64,000 nucleotides of DNA from Alphaproteobacteria bacterium (GCA_030148665.1 JASBSZ010000029.1:124001-188000); one strand, 5' to 3'. Shown: positions 29,795-39,662, counted from the stretch's first letter. Made by a program: numbers and translations. Notes: generated by a model not told the origin, from the letters alone.

Positions 29795-31039
29795 GTGAAT
29801 TTTGACGAACTCGGCCTTGCTGCGCCGATCCTTTCGACCCTTGTGAAACAGGGCTACGAAACCCCCACCCCCATTCAACAACAGGCTATCCCGCTGATCA
29901 TGCAGGGCCGCGACGTTGTCGGCCTGGCCCAGACGGGTACCGGCAAGACCGCCGCCTTTACCCTGCCGCTGTTGCACCGGCTTGCCGAGGAACCGCGCGC
30001 CAAGGGCCATCGCCCCGTGCGCGTGCTGATCCTGTCGCCGACCCGCGAACTGGCCGCCCAGATCGAGAAATCGGTTCAGGATTACGGCGCGGGCCTGCCC
30101 TTGCGCTCGGCCGTAATTGTCGGTGGTGTCCCCATCAAGCGCCAGATCAACGCATTGCGTAACGGTGTCGATGTGCTGGTGGCAACGCCCGGACGTCTCG
30201 AAGACCTGATCTCGCAAAAGGCGCTGCGCCTTGACCATGTGCAGACGGTCGTGCTGGACGAGGCCGACCAGATGCTTGACATCGGCTTCATGCCGGCGAT
30301 CCGCCGGATCCTGCGCCTGCTGCCGGCCAAGCGGCAGACCCTGCTGTTCTCGGCCACCATGCCCAAGGAAATCAGGGCCCTGTCTGCCGACCACCTGACC
30401 AACCCGGCCGAAGTATCGGTTGCCGCCGTTGCCGCAACCGCCGACCGGATCGACCAGACCGTGCTGCACATGCAGAGCGGCGACAAGGTTTCGGCCATTG
30501 CCCGCCTTGTGCGTGCCCATCCCGGCAAGCGCATGATCGTATTCACCCGCACCAAGCGCGGCGCCGACAAGGTGGCTCGCAAGCTGAACGCCGATGGGCT
30601 GGGTGCCGGTGCGATCCACGGAAACAAGTCACAGGGCCAGCGCCAGCGCGCGCTTGCATCTTTCCGCAGCGGCTCGAACCCGGTTCTGATCGCCACCGAT
30701 ATCGCCGCGCGCGGCATTGATGTGCCCGGTGTCGAGGTTGTCGTGAACTACGATCTGCCCAATGTTGCCGAAAGCTATGTCCACCGTATCGGCCGCACCG
30801 CGCGTGCCGGTGCCTCGGGGCTGGCGGTTTCCTTTTGTGCGGGTGACGAGCTCAAGCAACTGCGCGATATCGAACGCCTGATTCGTCAGGAAATTCCGGC
30901 GCAATCGGTTGACGGAACCGAAATTCCCGCACGCCAGGCGGCCAACTCGGTGCGCCGTCCTGCCAGGGGCGGGGGCCGCAACCGGCGCCGCAACAACTGG
31001 TCGAACAAGTCGGGCAACCGGCAGCGCGCCTCGGCCTGA
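29795..31039 (+). CDS. DEAD-box ATP-dependent RNA helicase, RhlE-like
   Basis: A 414-residue helicase. Motifs in order: Q motif TPIQQQAIP, motif I AQTGTGKT, PTRELA, TPGRLEDL, DEAD in LDEADQMLD, SAT, TRTKRGAD, and HRIGRTARAG. A short C-terminal tail (about 375-414) rich in Arg, Gly and Asn (RGGGRNRRRNNWSNKSGNR) is typical of RhlE-type helicases and probably binds RNA. It starts at GTG 29795. RNA helicases of this group act in ribosome assembly and cold adaptation. The leader may be structured. A hairpin follows the stop. Confidence 0.92.
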   Translation: MNFDELGLAAPILSTLVKQGYETPTPIQQQAIPLIMQGRDVVGLAQTGTGKTAAFTLPLLHRLAEEPRAKGHRPVRVLILSPTRELAAQIEKSVQDYGAGLPLRSAVIVGGVPIKRQINALRNGVDVLVATPGRLEDLISQKALRLDHVQTVVLDEADQMLDIGFMPAIRRILRLLPAKRQTLLFSATMPKEIRALSADHLTNPAEVSVAAVAATADRIDQTVLHMQSGDKVSAIARLVRAHPGKRMIVFTRTKRGADKVARKLNADGLGAGAIHGNKSQGQRQRALASFRSGSNPVLIATDIAARGIDVPGVEVVVNYDLPNVAESYVHRIGRTARAGASGLAVSFCAGDELKQLRDIERLIRQEIPAQSVDGTEIPARQAANSVRRPARGGGRNRRRNNWSNKSGNRQRASA

Positions 31040-31057
31040 ATTAACAACCAATGAAAA

Positions 31058-31087
31058 ATGGCTCGCCCGCGAAACCGGGCGGGCCAT
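31058..31087 (+). terminator. Hairpin after the helicase gene, probable terminator
   Basis: ATGGCTCGCCCG (31058-31069) pairs with CGGGCGGGCCAT (31076-31087), 12 pairs including one T-G, around a 6-base loop. No T-run follows, so it may act with Rho or as a 3' stabiliser. Confidence 0.5.
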
Positions 31088-31130
31088 CGTGATTCTTGCG
31101 GCCCGGCAGCGGCTGACCTAATCTCGGCCC

Positions 31131-32069
31131 ATGACAACTGCATTGTTCAGCCATCCTGACTGTCTTGAACACACCAACCCGCCGGGGCATCCCGAACAGG
31201 TTGCCCGATTGCGGGTGATCGACAGGACGCTTGCCGCCCCCGCATTTGACGCGCTCGATCGCCGTTCTGCCCCGTTGTGCGAAGATGCCGATATCCTGCT
31301 GGTCCATCCGGCGCAGCATCTGAAAACGATTCGCGCGGCCAGCCCTGCGCAGGGCTATCGCGCGCTTGATCCCGATACCCATATGTCGCCCGGCACCCTG
31401 AACGCCGCTTTTCGCGCGGTTGGCGCCAATGTCGCGGCCGTCGATGCGGTGCTGTCGGGCAAGGCCACAAACGCCTTTTGCGCCGTCCGCCCGCCCGGCC
31501 ATCACGCCGAAAAGACCCGCGCCATGGGATTCTGCATTTTCGGCAATATCGCCATTGCGGCCAAGCACGCGCTTGAACGGTACGGGTTGAAACGTGTCGC
31601 CATCGTCGATTTCGATGTGCATCACGGCAACGGCACGCAGGATCTGGTCTGGGATGACGGGCGCATCCTGTTCGTTTCGACCCACCAGATGCCGCTCTAT
31701 CCCGGTTCGGGCAGCGCCGACGAACGCGGCGCCCATGACAACGTGGTGAATATTCCCCTGAAACCCGGCACGGGCGGCAGCGGTTTTCGCACGGCTTTCA
31801 CCGAACGCGCCCTGCCGGCGCTGACGGCCCATGAGCCCGAATTGCTGTTGATCTCGGCGGGCTTTGACGCGCATCAAACCGACCCGCTGGCCAATCTGAA
31901 CCTGACCGAAGACGATTTTGCCTGGGTCACCGGGCAGGTCTGCGACATTGCCGATGCGTTTGCCAGCTCACGCGTGGTCTCGACTTTGGAGGGTGGATAT
32001 GATTTGGATGCGCTCGCCGCATCCGTCGCGGCGCATGTCAGGGTTTTGATGGAGCGGGGAAATGGCTGA
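31131..32069 (+). CDS. Histone deacetylase family protein (acetoin utilisation/acetylpolyamine amidohydrolase type)
   Basis: A 312-residue zinc hydrolase of the HDAC superfamily. Key residues are seen in RPPGHHAEKTRAMGFC (tandem active-site His), DFDVHHGNGTQD (zinc-binding Asp and His), SAGFDAHQTDPL (second zinc Asp) and LEGGYD. Bacterial members deacetylate small molecules such as acetylpolyamines or proteins; the substrate here is unknown. Its end overlaps xseB by 8 bases. The order HDAC-xseB-ispA-dxs is a conserved isoprenoid cluster in Rhodobacteraceae, although no functional link is evident. Confidence 0.88.
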   Translation: MTTALFSHPDCLEHTNPPGHPEQVARLRVIDRTLAAPAFDALDRRSAPLCEDADILLVHPAQHLKTIRAASPAQGYRALDPDTHMSPGTLNAAFRAVGANVAAVDAVLSGKATNAFCAVRPPGHHAEKTRAMGFCIFGNIAIAAKHALERYGLKRVAIVDFDVHHGNGTQDLVWDDGRILFVSTHQMPLYPGSGSADERGAHDNVVNIPLKPGTGGSGFRTAFTERALPALTAHEPELLLISAGFDAHQTDPLANLNLTEDDFAWVTGQVCDIADAFASSRVVSTLEGGYDLDALAASVAAHVRVLMERGNG

Positions 32070-32304
32070 CAAACCGGTATCAGAGATGACCTTTGAAGAG
32101 GCGATGGGCGAACTCGAACGTGTTGTCAGCCAGCTGGAAAGCGCGCAGGTGCCGCTTGAGGATTCGATCCGCCTGTATGAGCGTGGCGAAGAACTGCGCA
32201 AGCATTGCGAGGCCCGCTTGCAGGCGGCCGAGGAAAAGGTCGCACAGATCACCCTGGGCGAAAACGGCGCGCCGACCGGAACCAAGCCGCTGGAGGATGT
32301 CTGA
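32062..32304 (+). CDS. xseB: Exodeoxyribonuclease VII small subunit
   Basis: An 80-residue subunit with the XseB signature: MTFEEAMGELERVVSQLESAQVPLEDSIRLYERGEEL (a helical hairpin), then CEARLQAAEEKVAQI. ExoVII degrades single-stranded DNA, and several small subunits bind one XseA. Its start lies inside the HDAC gene, and ispA starts 3 bases after its stop. The large subunit xseA is not in the window. The xseB-ispA-dxs arrangement is widespread in proteobacteria. Confidence 0.93.
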   Translation: MADKPVSEMTFEEAMGELERVVSQLESAQVPLEDSIRLYERGEELRKHCEARLQAAEEKVAQITLGENGAPTGTKPLEDV

Positions 32305-32307
32305 GCC

Positions 32308-33180
32308 ATGTTCGCCCAGGTGATGGCAGCGCACGCGGCGCGGGTCGAGACATGCCTGTCCGAGATGTTTGCCGAGGCCGACGATACCCGCCTCAACCGT
32401 GCGATGCGTTATGCGGTCCTGGCCGGGGGAAAGCGCTTGCGGGCCTTTCTGGTGCTTGAGGGCGCCAGTCTTTACGGTGTCCGTCCCCAGCAGGCCGACC
32501 GGGTTGCCGCGGCAATCGAATGTATCCATGCCTATTCGCTGGTGCATGACGATCTGCCTGCCATGGACAATGACGACCTGCGCAGGGGCAAACCCACCGT
32601 TCACGTCAAATGGGACGAGGCCACCGCGATCCTTGTCGGAGACGCGTTGCAGACCATGGCGTTCGAAATCCTCGCCTCGCCGCGCAGTGCTGCCGACGCC
32701 AATATCAGGATGCGGCTGATATCCTCGCTGGCCGAGGCTGCGGGTGCGCGCGGCATGGTCGAGGGACAGATGCAGGACATTGCGGCCGAAACCGCCAGCC
32801 CGCCATTGACGTTGGAGCAGATCACGACGCTGCAGGAAAACAAGACGGGCAAGCTGTTCACATGGGCGGCCACCGCGGGGCCGGTGATGGGTAACGCGAA
32901 TACCGAACTGATGCGCAGCTATGCGGCGGCGATCGGCCTTGCCTTTCAGATTGCCGATGACATTCTCGATGTCGAGGGAGATGTCGCCAAGGCAGGCAAG
33001 CGTCTGCAAAAGGATTCACACGCCGGCAAGGCAACATTTGTTTCACTGCTCGGGGTAGAGGGTGCGCGCCAAAAGGCCGCGGCGCTGGTCGAACAGGCCT
33101 GCGATGTTCTTGAACCATTTGGCGGAACAGGCGATAACCTGCGCCAGCTCGCCCGCTTTATCATCGACCGCGACATGTGA
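32308..33180 (+). CDS. ispA: Geranyl/farnesyl diphosphate synthase
   Basis: A 290-residue all-helical trans-prenyltransferase. The first Asp-rich motif is DDLPAMDNDDLRRG (about residues 87-100). The second is DDILDVEGD preceded by FQIA. GGKRLRAFL and KTGKLFTWA are the other conserved contacts. It condenses IPP with DMAPP/GPP to make farnesyl diphosphate for quinones, undecaprenol and, where present, carotenoids and bacteriochlorophyll side chains. It sits between xseB and dxs, so the transcript combines early and middle isoprenoid steps. Chain-length specificity is inferred from family only. Confidence 0.92.
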   Translation: MFAQVMAAHAARVETCLSEMFAEADDTRLNRAMRYAVLAGGKRLRAFLVLEGASLYGVRPQQADRVAAAIECIHAYSLVHDDLPAMDNDDLRRGKPTVHVKWDEATAILVGDALQTMAFEILASPRSAADANIRMRLISSLAEAAGARGMVEGQMQDIAAETASPPLTLEQITTLQENKTGKLFTWAATAGPVMGNANTELMRSYAAAIGLAFQIADDILDVEGDVAKAGKRLQKDSHAGKATFVSLLGVEGARQKAAALVEQACDVLEPFGGTGDNLRQLARFIIDRDM

Positions 33181-33222
33181 TAGGGTCTTGCGATTGGCGG
33201 CGGCGCCACGGGAAAACAGACA

Positions 33223-35157
33223 GTGCCAGATCAACCAAGACCACAGACTCCGCTTCTCGACCGGGTACAGACACCGGCCGATCTCAGACAGCTTTCGGAC
33301 AGCGAGCTGCGCGTTCTGGCCGATGAATTGCGGGCCGAGACGATTTCGGCCGTCTCGATGACGGGCGGCCACCTGGGGGCAGGGCTGGGTGTCGTCGAAC
33401 TTACGGTGGCTTTGCACGCGGTTTTTGACACGCCGCGCGACCGGCTGATCTGGGATGTCGGGCACCAGTGTTATCCGCACAAGATCCTGACCGGACGGCG
33501 CGACCGGATTCGCACGTTGCGCCAACCCGGGGGCCTGTCGGGGTTCACCAAGCGCAGCGAAAGCCCCTATGACCCGTTCGGAGCGGGCCATAGTTCGACC
33601 TCGATATCCGCAGCGCTCGGCCTGGCGGTTGCGCGCGATCTGGGCGGCGCGGTCGATCCCGTTCTGGGCGACGCCATTGCCGTGATCGGTGACGGCGCGA
33701 TGAGCGCAGGCATGGCGTTCGAGGCAATGAACAATGTCGGCGCGATGGGCAAGCGGCTGTTCGTGATCCTGAACGACAATGAAATGTCCATCGCCCCGCC
33801 GGTGGGGGCGTTGTCGTCCTATCTTTCGCGCCTCTACGCGGGTGCGCCGTTTCAGGAACTCAAGGCCGCTGCAAAGGGCGCGGTCAGCCTGTTGCCCGAG
33901 CCCTTTCAGCAGGGCGCGCGGCGGGCCAAGGAACTGGTCAAGGGCATGACCATTGGCGGCACCCTGTTCGAAGAGCTGGGCTTTTCCTATGTCGGTCCGA
34001 TCGACGGGCATGACATGGGGCAGCTGCTGGCGCTGCTGCGCACGGTTCGCGAACGTGCGACAGGCCCGATGCTGATTCACGTCCTGACGAAAAAGGGCAA
34101 GGGCTATGCACCCGCCGAGGCCTCCAGCGACAAGTATCACGGCGTGTCGCGCTTCAACGTGGTGTCCGGGGAACAGGTCAAGGCCCAGTCGAACGCGCCC
34201 AGCTATACCCGCGTCTTTGCCGAGGCCCTCACCGACGAGGCGGGCCGCGACGACCGCATCGTTGCCGTCACCGCGGCAATGCCTGACGGAACCGGGCTGA
34301 GCCATTTCGCCAGCCGCTATCCCAACCGTGTTTTCGACGTTGGCATTGCCGAGCAACATGCTGTGACCTTCAGCGCGGGCCTTGCCGCCGGCGGTATGAA
34401 ACCCTTTTGCGCGATCTATTCCACCTTTCTGCAACGCGCCTATGATCAGGTCGTGCATGACGTGGCCATCCAGCGTCTGCCAGTGCGTTTCGCGATCGAT
34501 CGTGCCGGCCTTGTGGGGGCTGACGGGCCAACGCATGCGGGCAGCTTCGACATTGCCTTTCTGGCCAATCTGCCCGGCTTTGTGGTCATGGCGCCAGCCG
34601 ACGAGGCCGAGCTTGTTCACATGGTTGCAACCGCCGCCGCCATCGACGACCGCCCCAGCGCATTCCGCTATCCCAGGGGCGAAGGCGTCGGGGCAGACAT
34701 GCCCGAACGCGGTCATGTTCTGGAAATCGGCAAGGGCAGGGTCATTTCCGAGGGGGGGCGTGTCGCCATCCTGTCACTCGGCACTCGCCTGGCCGAGGTA
34801 CTCGGCGCGGCCGAGGCGCTGGCGGCGCGCGGCATCAGGGCGACCGTTGCGGATGCACGTTTCGCCAAGCCCCTGGACCATGAACTGATCCTGCAGCTTG
34901 CCCGTCACCACGAGGCGCTGATCACCATCGAGGAGGGCGCTGTCGGCGGTTTTGGCAGCCATGTTGCCCATTTTCTGGCCGAACAAGGCGTATTCGATAC
35001 CGGGTTGAAGTTCCGCTCGATGGTTCTGCCGGATTCCTTCATCGCCCAGAATGCACCGGCCGCAATGTACGATGTCGCCGGTCTGAATGCGGCGCAGATC
35101 GAAGCGCGCGTTCTTGATGTTCTGGGCATTTCGACGGTATCCAGCAGGCGGGCCTGA
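33223..35157 (+). CDS. dxs: 1-deoxy-D-xylulose-5-phosphate synthase
   Basis: A 644-residue thiamine-diphosphate enzyme making DXP from pyruvate and glyceraldehyde-3-phosphate, the first MEP-pathway step. TPP/Mg contacts are visible in [14 protein letters not shown] and [18 protein letters not shown]. The transketolase middle domain has the catalytic Glu in [16 protein letters not shown], and [11 protein letters not shown] and [15 protein letters not shown] are conserved. The C-terminal domain includes [12 protein letters not shown]. It starts at GTG 33223, 42 bases after ispA, in the same orientation. Length is standard. Confidence 0.96.
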   Translation: MPDQPRPQTPLLDRVQTPADLRQLSDSELRVLADELRAETISAVSMTGGHLGAGLGVVELTVALHAVFDTPRDRLIWDVGHQCYPHKILTGRRDRIRTLRQPGGLSGFTKRSESPYDPFGAGHSSTSISAALGLAVARDLGGAVDPVLGDAIAVIGDGAMSAGMAFEAMNNVGAMGKRLFVILNDNEMSIAPPVGALSSYLSRLYAGAPFQELKAAAKGAVSLLPEPFQQGARRAKELVKGMTIGGTLFEELGFSYVGPIDGHDMGQLLALLRTVRERATGPMLIHVLTKKGKGYAPAEASSDKYHGVSRFNVVSGEQVKAQSNAPSYTRVFAEALTDEAGRDDRIVAVTAAMPDGTGLSHFASRYPNRVFDVGIAEQHAVTFSAGLAAGGMKPFCAIYSTFLQRAYDQVVHDVAIQRLPVRFAIDRAGLVGADGPTHAGSFDIAFLANLPGFVVMAPADEAELVHMVATAAAIDDRPSAFRYPRGEGVGADMPERGHVLEIGKGRVISEGGRVAILSLGTRLAEVLGAAEALAARGIRATVADARFAKPLDHELILQLARHHEALITIEEGAVGGFGSHVAHFLAEQGVFDTGLKFRSMVLPDSFIAQNAPAAMYDVAGLNAAQIEARVLDVLGISTVSSRRA

Positions 35158-35190
35158 TCACGCCTTGGCAGGCCACGGGGGAGGGTTTCG

Positions 35191-35847
35191 ATGTCTCGCA
35201 ACACGTCAACGGCCATCACGGCCTATCGGTGGGTCGTCTTTCTGCTGGCCCTGGGTTTCTGGCTGTACCAGTTCACCCGGTTTCCGATCGAGGTATTCGG
35301 CTGGCAGTTCCGCTATCTGACGATCTGGGGGCTGACGGCAAATCTGATCGTTGCATGGATGATGCTGCGCCATTCGATGGGCTGGAGCGATCGCACATAC
35401 AACGCCTTTGTCTCGGCGAGTGTGGTTCTGGGTGCGATGGTACTGTTCCTGTACTGGAAGATATACTTTACCGACCCGACGCTGCTGTATGGGGGCGAAA
35501 AGCCCTTGCCCTGGTATCAGGAATATTACCTGCACGGTCTGACGCAGCTGTTGATGTGGTTTGACGCCTTCTTCATTCTGGGGATCTTTCGCAATCCGTG
35601 GCGCAGCCTTGCGATCATGATGGCGATCTTTCTGTCCTATATCGTCTGGATCGAGATGCTGGTTCAACCGCTCAACAGCTTTCCCGAGGGACGGGTGACC
35701 AGCGGCCTGCCCTATCCCTTTCTCGACGACATGGATCTCAGGGCGCGTCTGATCTTTTATGCCACGACCATTGGCACATCCATCATTGTGATGTTCACAT
35801 GCTGGGCTGTGGCCGCAGCCATCGCGCGGTTCGGGAAACGCGGGTAA
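35191..35847 (+). CDS. Polytopic membrane protein of unknown function
   Basis: A 218-residue protein with about six hydrophobic helices (roughly residues 10-30, 42-60, 72-92, 112-132, 140-160 and 185-210). Polar features within or near helices include WGLTANLIVAW, YLHGLTQLLMWFD and VQPLNSFPEGRVTSGLPYPFLDDM. The topology and the conserved Asn and His recall the FAR-17a/AIG1-like family, but this is a weak resemblance. It begins 33 bases after dxs and could be co-transcribed. It converges with the methyltransferase gene. No function is proposed. Confidence 0.6.
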   Translation: MSRNTSTAITAYRWVVFLLALGFWLYQFTRFPIEVFGWQFRYLTIWGLTANLIVAWMMLRHSMGWSDRTYNAFVSASVVLGAMVLFLYWKIYFTDPTLLYGGEKPLPWYQEYYLHGLTQLLMWFDAFFILGIFRNPWRSLAIMMAIFLSYIVWIEMLVQPLNSFPEGRVTSGLPYPFLDDMDLRARLIFYATTIGTSIIVMFTCWAVAAAIARFGKRG

Positions 35848-35856
35848 AGAAATGGC

Positions 35857-37080
35857 TTACCGCCGGCTGAATACGGCGACCAGTTCGATATGGGGCGACC
35901 ATGGAAACTGATCGACAACCTTCAGATCGTCCAGCCTGAACCCCCCTCGCAACAGGATGTCTGCATCGCGGGCAAAGGTGACGGGGTTGCACGAGACATG
36001 AACCACGCGCGATACGGCACTGGTGGCCAGCTGGCCCGCCTGGGCAAAGGCCCCCGCGCGCGGCGGGTCCAGAACCACCGCATCGAACTGGTCAAGCTCG
36101 GCCGTCAGCAATGGTCGGCGAAAGAGGTCGCGCCTCTGGGTCGTGATGGCCTTCATGCCCGCAGTCGCGCGCCATGCGGCCTGAAGGGCAGAGAGGGCGT
36201 CGGCATCGCTTTCGATGGCGGCGACCTCGGCCTGCCGGGCCAGCGGCAACGAAAAAGTCCCGCAGCCGGCAAACAGGTCGGCAATGCGATGGGCCCCGGC
36301 GACGGCCCGCTGCACGGCCGAGATCAGGGCATTCTGGCCCTCGGGCGTTGCCTGCAAAAAGGCCCCGGGTGGCGGTGTGATGCGCACCTCGCCAAACAGC
36401 TGTTCGGCCGGGGCGATGGTTGCAATGATCTCGTCATTCCAGGTGAGGCGGGCGAAACCGGCCTGTCGGGCCAGCGCACCAAGTTCGGACAGAAGCTGCA
36501 TGTCGGGTTTCTTCGCCCCCGATATGCCGATATCCAGCCCGTTCAGACTGGTCGTGACGCTGATTGCGACCTCACCCCTGCGCGTTCCGCCCAGGCGAAC
36601 GAGCTTTTCGAACCACGGCAGCGCATCGATGATCGCCCGATCCAGAAGGGTGCATGACGGGATCGGAACGATCATGTCGGATGCACGCCCGTGAAAGCCG
36701 ACCAATGCCCCCTTTTTCGTGCGTTTGCCGGCAAGGGTGGCTCGTCTGCGCGTGTTCGCACCCGAAGTCGCCGCAGGTTCCGGGGTGAAATCGATTCCCC
36801 TTGCCGCAAGGGCCTGCCTGACGACATCTGATTTCCAGCGGGCGAGAAACATGTCTGATGCGTGTTGCAGCGCACATCCGCCGCATGTCCCGAAATGAGG
36901 GCAGGGCGGTTTGACGCGCGCGGGCGAGGGGGTGACTATTGCCGGCTTGTCGATGCGGCCGTCCCTGGGGGTGCCCTCTATGATCTCGCCGGGCAGGGCA
37001 AAGGGGATGAAAACCTCGCCCTCGGTCGTCCTGGCGATGCCGTCGCCCCGGTGACCCAGCCGCATCACGCGAAATTGCAT
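35857..37080 (-). CDS. RlmD/TrmA-type 5-methyluridine RNA methyltransferase
   Basis: A 407-residue SAM-dependent RNA methyltransferase. The N-terminus (residues 1-50) resembles a TRAM RNA-binding domain (RLGHRGDGIARTTEGEVFIPFALPGE). A Cys cluster CPHFGTCGGC plus a later Cys in IPSCTLLD should bind [4Fe-4S], as in RlmD. The SAM motif is ADLFAGCGTFSLPLA, followed by LDPPRAGA. The catalytic nucleophile lies in VSCNPVTFARD, and a C-terminal Glu in HIELVAVF. RlmD methylates U1939 of 23S rRNA. Related RlmC/TrmFO-independent enzymes exist, so the exact target is not certain. Confidence 0.88.
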   Translation of the reverse strand: MQFRVMRLGHRGDGIARTTEGEVFIPFALPGEIIEGTPRDGRIDKPAIVTPSPARVKPPCPHFGTCGGCALQHASDMFLARWKSDVVRQALAARGIDFTPEPAATSGANTRRRATLAGKRTKKGALVGFHGRASDMIVPIPSCTLLDRAIIDALPWFEKLVRLGGTRRGEVAISVTTSLNGLDIGISGAKKPDMQLLSELGALARQAGFARLTWNDEIIATIAPAEQLFGEVRITPPPGAFLQATPEGQNALISAVQRAVAGAHRIADLFAGCGTFSLPLARQAEVAAIESDADALSALQAAWRATAGMKAITTQRRDLFRRPLLTAELDQFDAVVLDPPRAGAFAQAGQLATSAVSRVVHVSCNPVTFARDADILLRGGFRLDDLKVVDQFPWSPHIELVAVFSRR

Positions 37081-37370
37081 TGTTCCCCCATCCTGTCGTC
37101 CTGGCTGACAGCATGACAGAAATGGCCGCCCGATGCCGGACCTGCAAGCGGGAAATTCGCCGCAACGCAGAGAAGGTGCGCAGAAGCCGAGGGTGGTCGA
37201 GGCGGCGCGCGGTAAAACATTCGTTTACAAATCGGATCCTTAACCTCGGTTTAGGTGGCTGGTCTTGAACCACGCCGCAGCGCGGCATAGGTGCGTCTGG
37301 CAAATTCAACACATTCCCCGACCCCGCTATGACCCGGCCGGGAATCCAGACCAGGATACAGGAGTTTCCC
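37081..37370. other. 290-base divergent intergenic region
   Basis: Separates the minus-strand methyltransferase from the DUF2231 gene and should contain both promoters. A 62-codon open frame (37080-37268) is Arg/Ser-rich with no ribosome-binding site and is not called. No clear -35/-10 pair or dyad was found. Confidence 0.4.
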
Positions 37371-37835
37371 ATGCCCGCAATCGAGCAGTTGCACCCGATG
37401 ATTCTACATTTCCCGATCGTTCTGATCACGGTTCTTGCCGCGATCGACCTGTTTGCCCTGTGGCGTCGCCTCCCCATCGGTGGGCGCGATACCTATGCCT
37501 CGATGGCCGCTGCGATCGCGGTTGCCACCGGCGCCTTTGCCGCGCTTGCCGCGGCGCTGGGCGACACCGCGCTGGAGATCGCCATCTCGCGCGGGGTCTC
37601 TCCGGCCCTGGCCGATATACACGAGACTCTGGGGACCACCGCCGCGTGGTTGTTCGGCGCATGGGCAATCGCCAGGGCCTATGTGTGGTGGAAACGGATT
37701 CCCCTTGAGGGCGGGCGCAAGATCGGCGTGGTTGTTGTCGATGTCGCCCTTGTCGCCTTTATCGTCGTGGTCGCATATTTCGGCGGGCAGCTGGTTTACG
37801 AACACGGTGTCAACGTGATGCCGAAAGTCGGCTGA
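37371..37835 (+). CDS. DUF2231 domain membrane protein
   Basis: A 154-residue inner-membrane protein with four predicted transmembrane helices. The N-terminal LHPMILHFPIVLI is the DUF2231 hallmark, with two His residues at the membrane edge that suggest heme or metal contact in some homologues; that is inference. The second conserved element is DIHETLGTTAAWLFGAWA (about residues 81-98). ATG 37371 has an ACAGGAG ribosome-binding site 7 bases upstream and is preferred over an in-frame ATG at 37329. A single gene, converging with cca. Confidence 0.82.
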   Translation: MPAIEQLHPMILHFPIVLITVLAAIDLFALWRRLPIGGRDTYASMAAAIAVATGAFAALAAALGDTALEIAISRGVSPALADIHETLGTTAAWLFGAWAIARAYVWWKRIPLEGGRKIGVVVVDVALVAFIVVVAYFGGQLVYEHGVNVMPKVG

Positions 37836-37896
37836 AGGCGGCGCAGGACGCCATGAGCCCAAGTTGCCGGAGGCGTTCCACCAGGGGCGCCTCCGT

Positions 37897-39051
37897 TCAT
37901 TTTCTCAACAGCTCGTCCCGCCCCAGGGTAAAGCCGGAATCGATCCACATCCTTTCCAGCCGCTTCAGCTTTCTTCCCAGTGCCGGGCCCGATTCGCCGC
38001 TGGTTATGTCCGAACCACGCAGCGGAAAACGCTGACCGGCAGCATGTTCTGCAATCTCGCGCAGCCCCTCGGGCAGGGGTATCCCCCTTGTCGCGGCCCT
38101 GAGCAGGGCAACATCGATGGCTGCCTCGGCCCCCAGCCGATAGGCAAACTCGGAAACGGTCGTATCGCTGTCTGCGCCCTGTTGCAGATTCCGAAGGTAG
38201 CGCGCCTCGGCGCGTGTCAGGCGCAACCTGTCCCGGGCGTCGTTGCCGTCAATGCAGGCAAGTCGCCTCAGCCAGCGGGGCGGTTCCTCCATCTGCTGTT
38301 CGAGATGGACGAGGACTGCCAGCAGGGCGGTGGATGCCCCGGGCAGGACATGGTGCAATACGCCACTGCCTTGCATGCTGGCAAGGCTGGGGGCCGGATC
38401 AGGCGCCGCAAGGAGCTTGCGCATTTCATTGCCGATCCGCTCGTGCGAGAGGTTGTCGATACCATCCGCGTGTGTCGCACATGCGGCCAGTGCCTCGGCG
38501 TCGATTCCGTTTTCGGGGTTGCCATACCATGCGTGAAAACGAAAGAAACGCAGGATACGCAGATAGTCCTCGCGGATGCGGGCGTGCGGGTCGTCGATGA
38601 AGCGGACCCTCCCGGCCCTTATGTCGGCCAGCCCGCCAAGAGGGTCGCGTACATTGCCGTCACGGTCGGCGTAGAGAGCGTTGATCGTGAAGTCACGGCG
38701 ATGGGCATCTTCCTGCATCGTGCGGGCAAAGGCCACCTGCGCGTGGCGTCCATCGGTGCGAACGTCGCGACGGAAGGTCGTGATCTCGAACCCGTCGCCC
38801 TGGCTGACGACGGTGACGGTTCCGTGGGAAATACCTGTCGGGATGGCACGCAGGCCGGCCGTCTGCGCCAGTTCCATCACCTGTTCGGGCAGGGTGTCGG
38901 TGGTGAAATCGACATCCGTCACCGGCTGGCCCAGAAGGGCGTTGCGCACGCAGCCGCCGACCACCCAGGCCTGATATCCGCCGTTTTCAAGCATGGCAAA
39001 GATCGCCTGCGTGCCGGAGTCCCGCAGCCAGGCACCATCGACACGGGTCAT
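37897..39051 (-). CDS. CCA tRNA nucleotidyltransferase / poly(A) polymerase family protein
   Basis: A 384-residue class II nucleotidyltransferase. The head domain has VVGGCVRNALLG and the metal-binding DVDFTT. RRDFTINALY (template-independent base selection region) and the RIREDYLRILRFFRF neck motif follow, then a helical C-terminal body. It repairs or adds the 3' CCA of tRNAs. Poly(A) polymerases share the fold, but the size and lack of a long basic tail favour the CCA enzyme. It overlaps nudL by ATGA (39048-39051), forming hslO-nudL-cca. Confidence 0.88.
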   Translation of the reverse strand: MTRVDGAWLRDSGTQAIFAMLENGGYQAWVVGGCVRNALLGQPVTDVDFTTDTLPEQVMELAQTAGLRAIPTGISHGTVTVVSQGDGFEITTFRRDVRTDGRHAQVAFARTMQEDAHRRDFTINALYADRDGNVRDPLGGLADIRAGRVRFIDDPHARIREDYLRILRFFRFHAWYGNPENGIDAEALAACATHADGIDNLSHERIGNEMRKLLAAPDPAPSLASMQGSGVLHHVLPGASTALLAVLVHLEQQMEEPPRWLRRLACIDGNDARDRLRLTRAEARYLRNLQQGADSDTTVSEFAYRLGAEAAIDVALLRAATRGIPLPEGLREIAEHAAGQRFPLRGSDITSGESGPALGRKLKRLERMWIDSGFTLGRDELLRK

Positions 39052-39662
39052 TTCGACAGCCCCTCCGCGAGATTGCGCAATATACGCGCAGTTGCGCCCC
39101 AGATGTAGTAGGGCCCCCAGGGAACCACGAAATAAAGACGGCGCTTGCCCTGCCAGAAACGCCCCTCGATGGCAAAGTTCGCCGGGTTGCCCACATATGA
39201 CAGGGGAACCTCGAACACCTCGTCCACCTCGCCTGCATGGGGCCTTGGGGTGAAATCCCGCGTGATATGGCCGATCACCGGGCTGATGCGGAAATGGGTG
39301 ACCGTTTCATGTGTCTGCATCTCGCCCAGGACGCGCACGTTTTCAGGCGGCAGGCCGATCTCTTCCCGGGCCTCGCGCAGCGCGGCCGCGGCATGGCCCG
39401 CGTCGTGTTTTTCCAGCTTGCCGCCGGGAAAGGCGATCTGGCCCGGATGATGTTTCAGATGCGAGGCACGTTTCGTGAGGATGACCCGCAGGCCATCGCT
39501 GCGCTCGATCAGCGGGATCAGGACGGCCGCCGGGCGCAATTCGACCGGCGCGGGCCATGATGCCCGGATCTCGGGATTCAGATCGAAATCCGAGGATCCC
39601 TCGCGAAGGTCGCGTTCCAGGAATCTGGCCACATGGGCAATGCTGTAGGGCTGGGCATCCAT
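39048..39662 (-). CDS. CoA pyrophosphatase-type Nudix hydrolase (NudL/YeaB-like)
   Basis: A 204-residue Nudix protein. The box is GGKLEKHDAGHAAAALREAREEIGL, with all catalytic Glu residues present, preceded by the CoA-pyrophosphatase signature LTKRASHLKHHPGQIAFPGG. These enzymes cleave CoA and its derivatives to 4'-phosphopantetheine and 3',5'-ADP. The start is uncertain. ATG 39662 is used, but a TTG at 39707 overlaps the hslO stop (TTGA) and has AAAGGG just upstream; it would add 15 residues. It lies between hslO and cca on one strand. Confidence 0.87.
   Translation of the reverse strand: MDAQPYSIAHVARFLERDLREGSSDFDLNPEIRASWPAPVELRPAAVLIPLIERSDGLRVILTKRASHLKHHPGQIAFPGGKLEKHDAGHAAAALREAREEIGLPPENVRVLGEMQTHETVTHFRISPVIGHITRDFTPRPHAGEVDEVFEVPLSYVGNPANFAIEGRFWQGKRRLYFVVPWGPYYIWGATARILRNLAEGLSK

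Noticed and set aside
29623-29805. Short open frame before the RNA helicase
   Set aside because: No ribosome-binding site, it runs past the helicase start, and the region is better explained as a leader.
37080-37268. Short Arg/Ser-rich open frame between two divergent genes
   Set aside because: No ribosome-binding site or conserved character.
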